A stretch of 64,000 nucleotides of DNA, from contig JAIEOV010000017.1 of the NCBI GenBank assembly GCA_019750135.1, positions 42,190 through 106,189 on the forward strand, in the 5' to 3' direction. Shown piece after piece: positions 18,219-26,176 of this stretch. Under the pieces are notes generated by a model that had not been told where the DNA came from, did not search any database, and saw nothing but the letters and a program-made list of their open reading frames with translations. The stretch is from Reyranella sp. GTDB lineage: Bacteria > Pseudomonadota > Alphaproteobacteria > Reyranellales > Reyranellaceae. How positions within the stretch are numbered: position 1 is the first letter of the stretch; every line of letters begins with the position of its first letter. Both the position numbers and the translations under genes were made by a program.

Positions 18219-19724
18219 CTACTCCCAAGGCGTAAAGCCGTGAGACCTGCGTTCCCTGCGACCGAACGCCTGAGTCCAGCCCATGCCGAGGACGGCGCTG
18301 ACGATGAAGCCGATTGCCGGCATTTGCAGACTGAAATCGACCATGGAATGCAGGATCGGAACCAGCGCAACGGCGAAGGCGGCGCCGGGCAGGTAGCGGT
18401 GCGCTCGTCGCCGCGTCAGGGCGCCAAAGAGAGCTACGCCGCACGGGATCAGGACGATGGCATAGCCGAACAGGGCCATCGGCAGCCCTACCTCGACCAT
18501 CGTCTCCAGCGGCGTGGAGTGAGCGAGATTGTTTGCCTGCGGCAGGCTCGCGGGCTGCAAGACAGCATAAATGTCGGCGAAACTGCCGAGGCCCCATCCC
18601 AACCAGGGCGACATTTCGATCGCTTGGACGGCGGCCAGCCAGATGCGGACGCGGTCCCAATCATCGGACGCGCGGGCCATCTTGCCGACGATGGTGTTGC
18701 CCGCGATCACAAGGACGAGCAGGCCAACGACAATGGCACCCCCGACGAACAGGCGCGCCAAGCCCGGCCGCGAATGCCAGCGGCCGCGCAGCATCAGCAG
18801 CGACAGCACGCCGGCGCTTGCCAGGGTCGCGGCAAGGCTCGCGCGCGAGGCGGAGAACAGGAGCCCCCCCAGCAACAGCAGACATACCGCCAGCATCGTC
18901 ACCCGAAATCCGGTGAAGGAGGCGACGAAGCTTTCTTCGTCATCCTCATCATAACCATAGGGCACGTCTCCATGGCGTCGGCGACTGGCGAAGACCAGCG
19001 CCATCGCAGCCATCAAGGCCATGCCGCAATAGCAACCAAAAGAATTGCTGCTGACGAACGTTCCCGACATTACGCAGCGGTCGGTCGATGCATAGGCGCT
19101 GACCTTCTTCAGATAGCTGCCGACGTAGCAGGAATGCGTCTGGAGCTGCATGAGAAAGCCGTAGACGACCACCAGCACGGCGCCGGCGACGAACATCAGC
19201 AGCAACAGCCGCGCGCGCCGACGATCACGGCAAAGAGCGCGCGCCATCAGGAAAATGGCGCCGCAGGTCAGGCATTTCAGCAGCGTGTCCCGCGAAGCGT
19301 CGATCGCCAGATCCGGTACCGGCGCATGCGCGCCGCCAAGCAGGCGCGCCGCCGTTTCGTAGAACCAGGCGCTGCCCGACAAGGGCGCCCAAACCGCCAT
19401 CTGGAACAGGCCGAACAGGACGAACAGCAGAAAGCAGACGGTTAGAGCAATCAACGGTAGGCGTTCGCGCTCCACCACCTCGAAGCCGCTGCGTGATCCA
19501 AGGCCAGCCGCGGCGGCCACCGAGAACAGACCGATGATCACGGCGATCGGGGCCCAGGCCCAGTCGCGATTAGCGCCCATCGGCACCGCGGCCAGCACCA
19601 CGACAGCAAAAAAAGCGACGGTCAACAACCCGCTGGCCGAGTTCCGGGCCATTGCAAGCAAACGGACCGCGGGCGAGGCAGCGGCGCTGCCGAAGACTAC
19701 CTCTTCTTCAGGAGCGCGAGCCAT
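18219..19724 (-). CDS. O-antigen ligase / Wzy polymerase-like membrane protein
   Basis: 501 residues with about eleven to twelve hydrophobic segments. A large periplasmic loop follows LLLGGLLFSASRASL, and the WLGWGLGSFADIY motif is the Wzy_C/WaaL signature. Such proteins polymerise lipid-linked repeat units or ligate glycans to an acceptor. With both an ABC exporter and a Wzy-like protein in the cluster, either two glycans are made here or this one acts as ligase. It overlaps the start-distal end of the gene at 19697 by 28 nt on the same strand. Confidence 0.82.
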   Translation of the reverse strand: MARAPEEEVVFGSAAASPAVRLLAMARNSASGLLTVAFFAVVVLAAVPMGANRDWAWAPIAVIIGLFSVAAAAGLGSRSGFEVVERERLPLIALTVCFLLFVLFGLFQMAVWAPLSGSAWFYETAARLLGGAHAPVPDLAIDASRDTLLKCLTCGAIFLMARALCRDRRRARLLLLMFVAGAVLVVVYGFLMQLQTHSCYVGSYLKKVSAYASTDRCVMSGTFVSSNSFGCYCGMALMAAMALVFASRRRHGDVPYGYDEDDEESFVASFTGFRVTMLAVCLLLLGGLLFSASRASLAATLASAGVLSLLMLRGRWHSRPGLARLFVGGAIVVGLLVLVIAGNTIVGKMARASDDWDRVRIWLAAVQAIEMSPWLGWGLGSFADIYAVLQPASLPQANNLAHSTPLETMVEVGLPMALFGYAIVLIPCGVALFGALTRRRAHRYLPGAAFAVALVPILHSMVDFSLQMPAIGFIVSAVLGMGWTQAFGRRERRSHGFTPWE

Positions 19725-20449
19725 CGCGTCAGTTCCTCTTGGGCCCCAGGCTCGTCACGCAGGAAGTAGCGCACAAAAAGCTCGTCGAGCGGCGAGTTGA
19801 TGACGTCGGCAACCCAGCGCCGGTCGCTGCTGGCACGCCAAGTCGTTGAGACATAGGCGCCGATTCGATCACGCTCCTGAGGCGTGAAGAACTGCTGGTT
19901 GTCGAGGATGAGCCGCAGGCGGCTCGGCCAAAGATCCTCCAACATCGGCGCCGTGTCGATCGACATCATCAGCGCCGCGACCACCTTGGCCGATGGTCCG
20001 TTGATTGCCTGCCGGACTGCAGCGAGTTGTGCCCATGCGACACCCCGAGCCGGCGCGTTGGCCAGCCCGAATTCGAGATCGGCCTCGGCCTGCTTCAGCC
20101 ATGTCATGCGTTGCTGCTCGCTCGTCCCGAGGTTTGGGCTCAGCGCTGCCACCAGGAGCATCTCGGCGCGCCCCAGCCGGCGGCCGGCCACCGGATCGGC
20201 AGCAACCGCCAGGTCCAATGCCGCCACAGCAGCCACTGCCGTGCCGAGAGGCACCTTTCCGCCGGTACGAAACTCGAAAAGCGCCGCGTCCGCCTTCTGG
20301 CCCAGCAAGGCGCCGTTGGCGACCGGCCAAGCGATGACGGCGAGAACCGCCCCGCCAACGCCGAGAAGCCCGCGCAGCATCCAGGTCGTTACATTCGAAG
20401 CGATCGTTCTATTCCCCTGAAGAACATTTGTTGGGCGTTCCGAATACAC
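19697..20449 (-). CDS. Unknown membrane-anchored protein of the polysaccharide cluster
   Basis: 250 residues. One N-terminal hydrophobic helix (about 24-45) is followed by a helical, Ala/Leu-rich soluble region that looks like irregular TPR-type helices, so most of it would be periplasmic. I do not recognise the family. It is the first gene of the minus-strand run and overlaps the ligase-like gene by 28 nt, which suggests a joint role such as a polymerisation or ligation partner. An internal ATG at 20380 (MLRGLL) just before the helix is a possible alternative start. Confidence 0.6.
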   Translation of the reverse strand: MYSERPTNVLQGNRTIASNVTTWMLRGLLGVGGAVLAVIAWPVANGALLGQKADAALFEFRTGGKVPLGTAVAAVAALDLAVAADPVAGRRLGRAEMLLVAALSPNLGTSEQQRMTWLKQAEADLEFGLANAPARGVAWAQLAAVRQAINGPSAKVVAALMMSIDTAPMLEDLWPSRLRLILDNQQFFTPQERDRIGAYVSTTWRASSDRRWVADVINSPLDELFVRYFLRDEPGAQEELTRWLALLKKR

Positions 20450-20509
20450 CCAAATTTATCGCATCTTACATGTAATTATCGAAGAATGCTCGCCAAGCTT
20501 GGCACGTAG

Positions 20510-21460
20510 TCAGGTGCCTTTGGGCGCCGCAGCAGTAGCTGGCTGAGGCTGAGGCTCAGCTGTTGCGACTGCCGCTGAATGAGCACCGTCAGGTGCGTGC
20601 ACCTTGACCTCGACCATCGCCTTCACGGCAACGTCGGGCGGACCGGCGAACGTGCCCTTGATGGGCATGGCTTGGTCGGGGTCTCGACCGACAGCCACTC
20701 GGATCAGCCGCTCAGTGCCGATGATGCCGTTGGTCGGGTCGAATTCCACCCACCCGGCGCCGGGCAGGTAGACCTCCATCCATGCGTGCGGATACGCCGA
20801 ACTAGCGCTGCCGTCTGCGGCATCGAGCGCGGGATCGTACAGATAGCCGGTGACGAACCGCGCGGCGAGGCCGAGAGCGCGCGCGCCCTCCATCATCAGC
20901 AGCGCGTAGTCGCGGCACGTCCCGCCTCCGGTCTCCAGGGTGACAGCGGGCGGTTGCGTGCCGGGCTCGAAGCGCATGGCATAGGTCAAGCCGTCTTGGA
21001 TGCCCTTGCACATGCGCGTCAGCGTGGCGAACGTCTCGGCCCCACCCTCGCCCTCGAGGAATTGCCGGGTCCAGGTGCTGACCATGGCATCAGGATCGGG
21101 GTAATGCCGCTCGACGTAACGCGCCAGGTCAGGCGCCTCCTCGGCGAGATAGCTGAACGGCAGCGTGCGCGCATACCCCTCGATCGGCGGCAATTCGAGC
21201 GGCAGTGCGAAATGTTCCAGCCGGATCGTGCTGGTCAGCTCCAGCAATTCTGTCGTTCCCTCGAAGGAGGCGATGGCGATCGAATTGCCAAACGGGTCGT
21301 GGATCCAACGCACAGCCGCCGGCGGCTCGATTGCCAATCCGGTATGCAGCAGGCGAAGGTCGTGACTGTCGCGTGGACGAAACATCAGGCGATGGTCGCC
21401 CAGTGTCACCGGCGCCGAATACTCATACCGCGTATGATGAACGATCTCGAGCGTTCGCAT
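20510..21460 (-). CDS. Transglutaminase-like cysteine peptidase family protein
   Basis: 316 residues. N-terminal MRTLEIVHHTRYEYSAPVTL is the bacterial transglutaminase N-terminal domain. The catalytic triad is visible: Cys182 in GGGTCRDYA, His225 in YPHAWMEV and Asp241 in FDPTNG. These cytoplasmic proteins hydrolyse or transfer acyl groups of glutamine or related amide bonds; the physiological substrate is unknown for most. The last 40 residues (after about 275) are a low-complexity Ala/Pro/Gln tail. It is monocistronic, with its own 60-nt gap to the polysaccharide genes. Confidence 0.85.
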   Translation of the reverse strand: MRTLEIVHHTRYEYSAPVTLGDHRLMFRPRDSHDLRLLHTGLAIEPPAAVRWIHDPFGNSIAIASFEGTTELLELTSTIRLEHFALPLELPPIEGYARTLPFSYLAEEAPDLARYVERHYPDPDAMVSTWTRQFLEGEGGAETFATLTRMCKGIQDGLTYAMRFEPGTQPPAVTLETGGGTCRDYALLMMEGARALGLAARFVTGYLYDPALDAADGSASSAYPHAWMEVYLPGAGWVEFDPTNGIIGTERLIRVAVGRDPDQAMPIKGTFAGPPDVAVKAMVEVKVHAPDGAHSAAVATAEPQPQPATAAAPKGT

Positions 21461-21521
21461 GGGTCTTCATAATGCCCCACGCTCCTTGGCGTTGCACGAG
21501 GCCGCTTCATGCGGCGAACGC

Positions 21522-22178
21522 TCACGTCGTTGGCGTCCTGACCGCAAACTCCTCAAGCCCGCTGCGACCCCGCGGCGTCAGGGTGTAGACGCCGCGCTCG
21601 ACGCGCTCGAACCAGCCGTAGTGGTCATGCTGCAGGATCTTGGCAACGTTGGGCACGTCGGCCGCCAACCGCATGGCCTTGGGCGCCATCGGTCCATTGC
21701 TGGCGAGCAGGGCCGCGCAGCGCAGCGCCTCCTGGCGATAGGCCGTCATCAACGGTGCTCGCATGGCGCTGCCGCCGAGATTGGGGTCGCCGACGCGGCG
21801 GCGATGCTCGCCGAGCAGCCGGCCGGCCTTGCGCTTGTTGGCACGCGGCTTGTAGGGCATGGGGTCGAGCACGACGTCGGCCCGCTCGTGCGCCACCACC
21901 AGCAGGCCAAGTCCCAGCCGGCGGCAGAGCTTCTTCACGTTCTTGATCTGCTTGGGCCATTGGCCGACCGCGAGATAGACGCGGTCGCTGAGCGCCAGGC
22001 GGTCGACGCCCTGCAGGACCAGCCCCAGGCCGAAGACGCGCTTCAGCTCGACGATGACCGGCGACTCCTCGCCGCGCACGGCGACAACGTCGCAGCCGCG
22101 CACTTCGCCTTTAACGACGTATCCTTGTCCCTCGAGCAGCGCCTTCACCGGCGCGTAGAGATCGCTCTCCAGCGGCAT
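21522..22178 (-). CDS. DUF2161 domain protein, PD-(D/E)xK nuclease-like fold
   Basis: 218 residues. The N-terminal half carries a nuclease-like core: CDVVAV supplies the Asp and VIVELKR the E-x-K pair, as in the PD-(D/E)xK superfamily to which DUF2161 (COG5482) belongs. The C-terminal half has a winged-helix-like segment ending VERGVYTLTPRG. No activity has been shown for the family to my knowledge. Its first 68 nt overlap the 3' end of the response regulator gene in another frame on the same strand, so translation is probably coupled. Confidence 0.75.
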   Translation of the reverse strand: MPLESDLYAPVKALLEGQGYVVKGEVRGCDVVAVRGEESPVIVELKRVFGLGLVLQGVDRLALSDRVYLAVGQWPKQIKNVKKLCRRLGLGLLVVAHERADVVLDPMPYKPRANKRKAGRLLGEHRRRVGDPNLGGSAMRAPLMTAYRQEALRCAALLASNGPMAPKAMRLAADVPNVAKILQHDHYGWFERVERGVYTLTPRGRSGLEEFAVRTPTT

Positions 22179-22599
22179 GCCCGGCCGACAATATCATGTC
22201 CGCCTGTGGGTCGCTTTCCGCGCGCTTGTCGGCGAAGGTCGCGATCATCACCTCGAGCAGCTGCTCGTCGATCACCGGCTTGTCGAGGCGTGGCGCCGAG
22301 CGGAAGGCCATCGGAACGATGCTGCGGTCCTCGTATCCGGTAACGAAGACGAACGGCACGCCGCGCGCACTGAGCACCTCGGCAATGGGAAAGCTCATCT
22401 CGCCATGGAGGTTGATGTCGAGGATCGCTCCGTCGACCACCTCCTCCCGCGCCAGTATGACGCCGCGATCGAGTCGGCCGGCCGGGCCGACGACCTCGCA
22501 GCCGCTATCTTCCAGCAGAAGCCTGGTGACTTCGGCCAGCAGGAGGTTGTCCTCGACGACCAGGATCCTGAGGCCTTCCAGGAGACGCGGTGCCAGCAT
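22111..22599 (-). CDS. Single-domain response regulator (CheY-like)
   Basis: 162 residues. The receiver domain spans about 10-125: acidic pocket VVEDN, phospho-acceptor Asp61 in AILDINL, switch Thr in FVTGYED and conserved Lys in LDKPV. No output domain follows; the last 35 residues are Arg/Gly/Ala-rich and run into the DUF2161 gene. The start ATG at 22599 has GGGAG upstream; a longer frame to 22701 lacks conserved content. No kinase is adjacent. It is divergent from the amidase at 22706. Confidence 0.85.
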   Translation of the reverse strand: MLAPRLLEGLRILVVEDNLLLAEVTRLLLEDSGCEVVGPAGRLDRGVILAREEVVDGAILDINLHGEMSFPIAEVLSARGVPFVFVTGYEDRSIVPMAFRSAPRLDKPVIDEQLLEVMIATFADKRAESDPQADMILSAGHAAGERSLRAGEGAARGTRIRR

Positions 22600-22705
22600 G
22601 ATCGCACTGCTCCCTTCTCGTTCGAATCCGACCGTCGGAACTGCCGTCCGCAACGGCTCGACCTGCAGTCTGGAACGGCGCGGCCCCAGTAGGTATGACA
22701 AAGCT

Positions 22706-24076
22706 ATGACCGATCTGCTGGATCAGGGCGCGGCGGCCATCGCATCGGCCGTCCGCGCTGGCAAAACGAGCGCCCGTGGCGTGGCCGAAGCCGCCATCGC
22801 GCGCGTCGAGGCCAAGAACCGGGCGATCACCGCCATCGTCGACTTCGATCCCGCCGAGGCGCGCGCCGCGGCCGATGCCGTCGACGCCCGCCGCAAGCAG
22901 GGCTTCGACGGGCCAATCCTGGGCGTGCCCTACACCGTCAAGGACACGACCTGGGTGCAGGGCCGGCGCGTGACCAACGGTTCCCTGCTCTGGAAGGACT
23001 TTCGGCCACCGCGCGATGCCGTCGCGGTCGAGCGCCTGAAGGCCGCGGGCGGTGTCTTCCTCGGTATGACCAACACGCCGGAGATGGCCGCCAAGGGCCA
23101 CACGGAGAACAAGGTCTACGGACCCTCGCGCCATCCGATGAATCCGGCGCTGACGCCCGGCGGCTCGTCGGGCGGCGCGGCGGCAGCGCTCGCTGCAGGC
23201 TTCACGCCGATCGCGCTCGGCACCGACGGCGGCGGCTCGGGCCGCCGGCCGGCGTCGCATTGCGGTGTCGTCGGCCTGAAGACCTCGGCCGGCGCGATCC
23301 CCTCGCCTTTCGGCTTCGGCGGCGCCTATGGCCCGCTCTACGGCGTGACGGCGCCGATGGGACGCTCGGTTGCCGATGCCAAGGTCGCGTTCGAAGTCAT
23401 GGCGGGCCCCGACCGGCGCGATCCTCATTCGGTAGCGCTGCTCGACGTGCCGCCGCCCTCCAACCCGCGTGTCGCGGTGAGCCCGCGGCTCGGCCTCGAC
23501 GTCGCGGTCGATTCCGATGTGATGGCGGCCTTCGACTCGGCCGTTGCCCGCCTGCGCGCCGCCGGCTGGCGCATCGAGGATGCGGACGTGACGTGGCCCG
23601 AGGAGACGAGCGAGACGGCGTTCTCCGCGGTCAACCAGGCAGCGTCGGCCCTGCTCTACGGCGAGCATCATGCCAAGGACAAGAACCTGTTCGGCGACAA
23701 CGTCGCGGGACTGATCGAGCGTGGACGCAGCGTGCCCGGCACCGACGTCGTGGCGGCGTTCCGCTTCGCCGACGCCTGCGCCCGTGCGGTCGCGCATTTC
23801 TTCACCGAATACGACTATCTGCTGACGCCGACGACGGCCTGCGTCTCCTGGCCGGTCGAGCAGGTCTATCCCAAGGTGATCGAGAACCGTGAGGTCGGCC
23901 CGCGTGGCCATGCCGCCTTCACGCCGCTGTTCAACCTTGCCCTGGTGCCGGGCATCTCCGTGCCGTGCGGCAGCGGCCGCGACGGGCTGCCGGTCGGGCT
24001 GCAGATCGTGGCCCCTCGCCTGCACGACCGCCCCTTGCTGGCGATGGCGCAGCGCGCCGAGGCAGCGCTGGCATGA
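22706..24076 (+). CDS. Amidase signature family enzyme
   Basis: 456 residues. It hydrolyses an amide (R-CO-NH2) in the cytoplasm. The Ser-cisSer-Lys triad can be placed at Lys79 (PYTVKD), Ser154 (TPGGSSGG) and Ser178 (TDGGGS), with the 24-residue spacing seen across the family. The segment after Ser178 reads G-R-R-P-A where the family almost always has I-R-I-P-A, an unusual substitution next to the nucleophile. It overlaps the next gene by 4 nt (ATGA at 24073), so the amidase and the enolase-superfamily enzyme act as a pair. Confidence 0.9.
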   Translation: MTDLLDQGAAAIASAVRAGKTSARGVAEAAIARVEAKNRAITAIVDFDPAEARAAADAVDARRKQGFDGPILGVPYTVKDTTWVQGRRVTNGSLLWKDFRPPRDAVAVERLKAAGGVFLGMTNTPEMAAKGHTENKVYGPSRHPMNPALTPGGSSGGAAAALAAGFTPIALGTDGGGSGRRPASHCGVVGLKTSAGAIPSPFGFGGAYGPLYGVTAPMGRSVADAKVAFEVMAGPDRRDPHSVALLDVPPPSNPRVAVSPRLGLDVAVDSDVMAAFDSAVARLRAAGWRIEDADVTWPEETSETAFSAVNQAASALLYGEHHAKDKNLFGDNVAGLIERGRSVPGTDVVAAFRFADACARAVAHFFTEYDYLLTPTTACVSWPVEQVYPKVIENREVGPRGHAAFTPLFNLALVPGISVPCGSGRDGLPVGLQIVAPRLHDRPLLAMAQRAEAALA

Positions 24077-25269
24077 AGATCACCGCCGTCGAAACCGTCC
24101 GTTTGGCAGAATTCCCCAACCTGGTCTGGGTCCGGCTCAGGACCGACGAGGGCCTGGTCGGCCTCGGTGAGACCTTCATGGGCGCGGCCGCCGTCGAGGC
24201 CTACATCCACGAGAGCGCGGCGCCCAAGCTGATCGGCCGCGATCCCATCCAGATCGAGGCGATCAACCGCAGCCTGACCAACTATCTCGGCTGGCGCGGC
24301 ACCGGCGTGGAGACGCGCGGCAACTCGGCGATCGACATCGCCCTGTGGGACCTGTTCGGCAAGGCGATCGGCCGACCGGTGTGCGAGGCGCTGGGCGGCA
24401 AGAGCCGCGATCGCATCCGCGTCTACAACACCTGCGCCGGCTACAAATACATCCGCGACGAGCGCAGCCAGGCCGTCGCCAACTGGGGCGTCGGCAACAA
24501 GCAGGGTCCCTACGAGGATCTCGAAGCCTTCCTGCACTGCGCCGACGAACTCGCGCTGTCGCTGCTCGAGCAGGGCATCACCGGCATGAAGATCTGGCCC
24601 TTCGACATCGCCGCCGAGCGCACCGCCGGCTGGGACATCTCGCCGGCCGAGCTCGATGCGGCGCTCGAGCCCTTCGCCAAGATCCGCAAGGCCGTCGGCA
24701 ACCGCATGGACATAATGGTCGAGTTCCATTCGCTGTGGAGCCTGCCCATGGCGCAGCGGCTCGCCCGCGCGCTCGAGCCGTTCGGCACCTACTGGCATGA
24801 GGACCCGCTGCGCCTGGACAACCTCGCCGACCTGAAGGCCTATGCCGAGCATTCGAAAGCCTGGGTGTGCGCGTCGGAGACGCTGGCCTACACCCATTCC
24901 TTCCGCGAGTACCTCGAGACCGGCGTCGCCGGGGTCGCCATGCTCGACCTGTCGTGGTGCGGCGGCCTGTCGGAGGCGCGCAAGATCGCCGCGCTGGCCG
25001 AAGCGTGGCACGTGCCCGTGGCACCGCACGATTGCACCGGCCCGGTGGTCTATGCCGCCTCCTGTCATTTCTCCCTGCATGCGCGCAACGCGCTGATCCA
25101 GGAGAGCGTGCGCGCCTTCTATAGCGGCTGGTACACCGAGCTGGTCACCGAGCTGCCGCCGACCACCAAGGGCGAGGTCACGGTGAACATGAAGCCGGGG
25201 CTCGGGCTGGACCTGTTGCCCGGCCTCGACCAGCGCAAGGACGCGTCGGTGCGCGTCACGCGGGCGTAG
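24073..25269 (+). CDS. Enolase-superfamily enzyme (mandelate racemase/muconate lactonizing type)
   Basis: 398 residues. Such enzymes remove a proton alpha to a carboxylate and racemise, dehydrate or lactonise the substrate. Seen in order: the N-terminal capping domain (KITAVETVRLAEFPNLVWVR), the barrel with GMKIWPFD (K-x-x region), and metal ligands in MVEFHSLW, WHEDPLR and ASETLA, then VAPHDCTGP, whose His is the usual base partner. The pattern fits acid-sugar dehydratases best, but the substrate cannot be told. The ATG overlaps the amidase stop. With an amidase next door, an amide-derived acid is a reasonable idea only. Confidence 0.88.
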   Translation: MKITAVETVRLAEFPNLVWVRLRTDEGLVGLGETFMGAAAVEAYIHESAAPKLIGRDPIQIEAINRSLTNYLGWRGTGVETRGNSAIDIALWDLFGKAIGRPVCEALGGKSRDRIRVYNTCAGYKYIRDERSQAVANWGVGNKQGPYEDLEAFLHCADELALSLLEQGITGMKIWPFDIAAERTAGWDISPAELDAALEPFAKIRKAVGNRMDIMVEFHSLWSLPMAQRLARALEPFGTYWHEDPLRLDNLADLKAYAEHSKAWVCASETLAYTHSFREYLETGVAGVAMLDLSWCGGLSEARKIAALAEAWHVPVAPHDCTGPVVYAASCHFSLHARNALIQESVRAFYSGWYTELVTELPPTTKGEVTVNMKPGLGLDLLPGLDQRKDASVRVTRA

Positions 25270-25272
25270 CCG

Positions 25273-25536
25273 ATGATCCAATGGACAGAGGTTGTCATCG
25301 CCGCCACGGCGGCGATCGTGGTCGCCATCGCCATCCGCATCTGGCGCGCGCGACAGGCCGCGCGCGAGCGCGGGCCGACGCATATCCACGGGGCGCTGAT
25401 GAAGCGCGCGGAGGCGCTGGCCGACAAAAGCCCGTTCCTGCGCAAGGTCAGCGCCGAGTTCAAGGCCAACGGCCATATCTCCAACCGCCAGGCCGAAGCG
25501 GTGAAGAAGGCGATCGCCCGCATTGAGGCGCGGTAA
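25273..25536 (+). CDS. Small membrane-anchored protein of unknown function
   Basis: 87 residues. One hydrophobic helix (about 7-22, VVIAATAAIVVAIAIRIW) is followed by a basic cytoplasmic helical tail rich in Arg, Lys and Ala. It starts 3 nt after the preceding stop, so it belongs to the amidase/enolase operon. No recognisable domain. Role unknown. Confidence 0.65.
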   Translation: MIQWTEVVIAATAAIVVAIAIRIWRARQAARERGPTHIHGALMKRAEALADKSPFLRKVSAEFKANGHISNRQAEAVKKAIARIEAR

Positions 25537-25939
25537 CGGGATCGCGGCGGCCAAGCGATGTCCGGTGAAAGCGGACGGCGACGACAATGCGTCTCCCTTG
25601 ACACGGCGTAGTGCCCGGGAGGTTTCCGGGGTTTGCGGCGTTTCCGGCGAGGGTTGTAACTATGGCCCGGAAGCCGACCCCCTCGCCATGGGGCTCGAGC
25701 GGACAGTCCGGGCCGGCCGCGGCCGGACGCGATGTTGTATCGGATAGACGATGCAAAGAGCAGAGCCGCCGGAAAGCGTGCACCCGGCAAAATAACTCAG
25801 GTATGCCATAAAGTCAACTGCGGTTCTGTTATTGCGCCCCATAGCGGGCTAAAAGGCGCAAAAACTTGCCAGCAGTGCTGGCAACTCCATGAGCTTATCC
25901 CAATGGCAGGCGCCCCAGCGTTTGCACTAGTGTCTGCTC
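25537..25939. other. Non-coding gap of about 400 bp with one perfect palindrome
   Basis: No convincing gene is seen; short frames here lack codon bias and ribosome sites. The right half is noticeably AT-richer. It contains an odd-centred perfect palindrome at 25866-25884 described separately. The region should carry the promoter for the genes at 25940 and 26173. Confidence 0.5.
25866..25884. promoter_or_regulatory. Perfect 9-1-9 palindrome, operator-like
   Basis: The arms TTGCCAGCA and TGCTGGCAA flank a single central G. The site lies 56 nt before the GTG start of the small exported protein at 25940. Its size and symmetry fit a dimeric regulator, but no regulator is encoded close by. A hairpin in the leader RNA is the alternative. 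Confidence 0.4.
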
Positions 25940-26176
25940 GTGCTCCGCCACGTTCCCTGTTTCGCTGCGCTCCTTGTCCTGGTGCTGCCCAACGCGCTCA
26001 GCGCTCAGCAATTCGGCGGTGCGCCCCGCGTCGAGGTCAGCTCGGTCTGTCCCTACACGCTCGTCGGCAAGCTGCTCGGCATCGAGGTGAGCGCGCCGGC
26101 CCGCATCGGCGACCGGCAGTTCTATCCCTACCTGCTCCACTACGTGAAACAGAACCCGTGTGAAGCGCTGCGATGA
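25940..26176 (+). CDS. Small exported protein of unknown function
   Basis: 78 residues from a GTG start. A Sec signal peptide (about 1-22, hydrophobic core FAALLVLVLPNAL, likely cut after ALSA) precedes a short mature region with two Cys residues that could form a disulfide. No known domain. Its stop overlaps the ATG of the YcaQ-like gene by 4 nt, so the two are translated together even though one is exported and the other a DNA repair enzyme. Confidence 0.6.
   Translation: MLRHVPCFAALLVLVLPNALSAQQFGGAPRVEVSSVCPYTLVGKLLGIEVSAPARIGDRQFYPYLLHYVKQNPCEALR

Noticed and set aside
22196..22705. N-terminal extension of the amidase
   Set aside because: The extra 170 residues are the antisense of the response regulator; the amidase family begins at ATG 22706.
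23866..25587. 573-codon minus-strand frame opposite the amidase/enolase genes
   Set aside because: Composition of a shadow frame; the plus strand has two clear enzymes.
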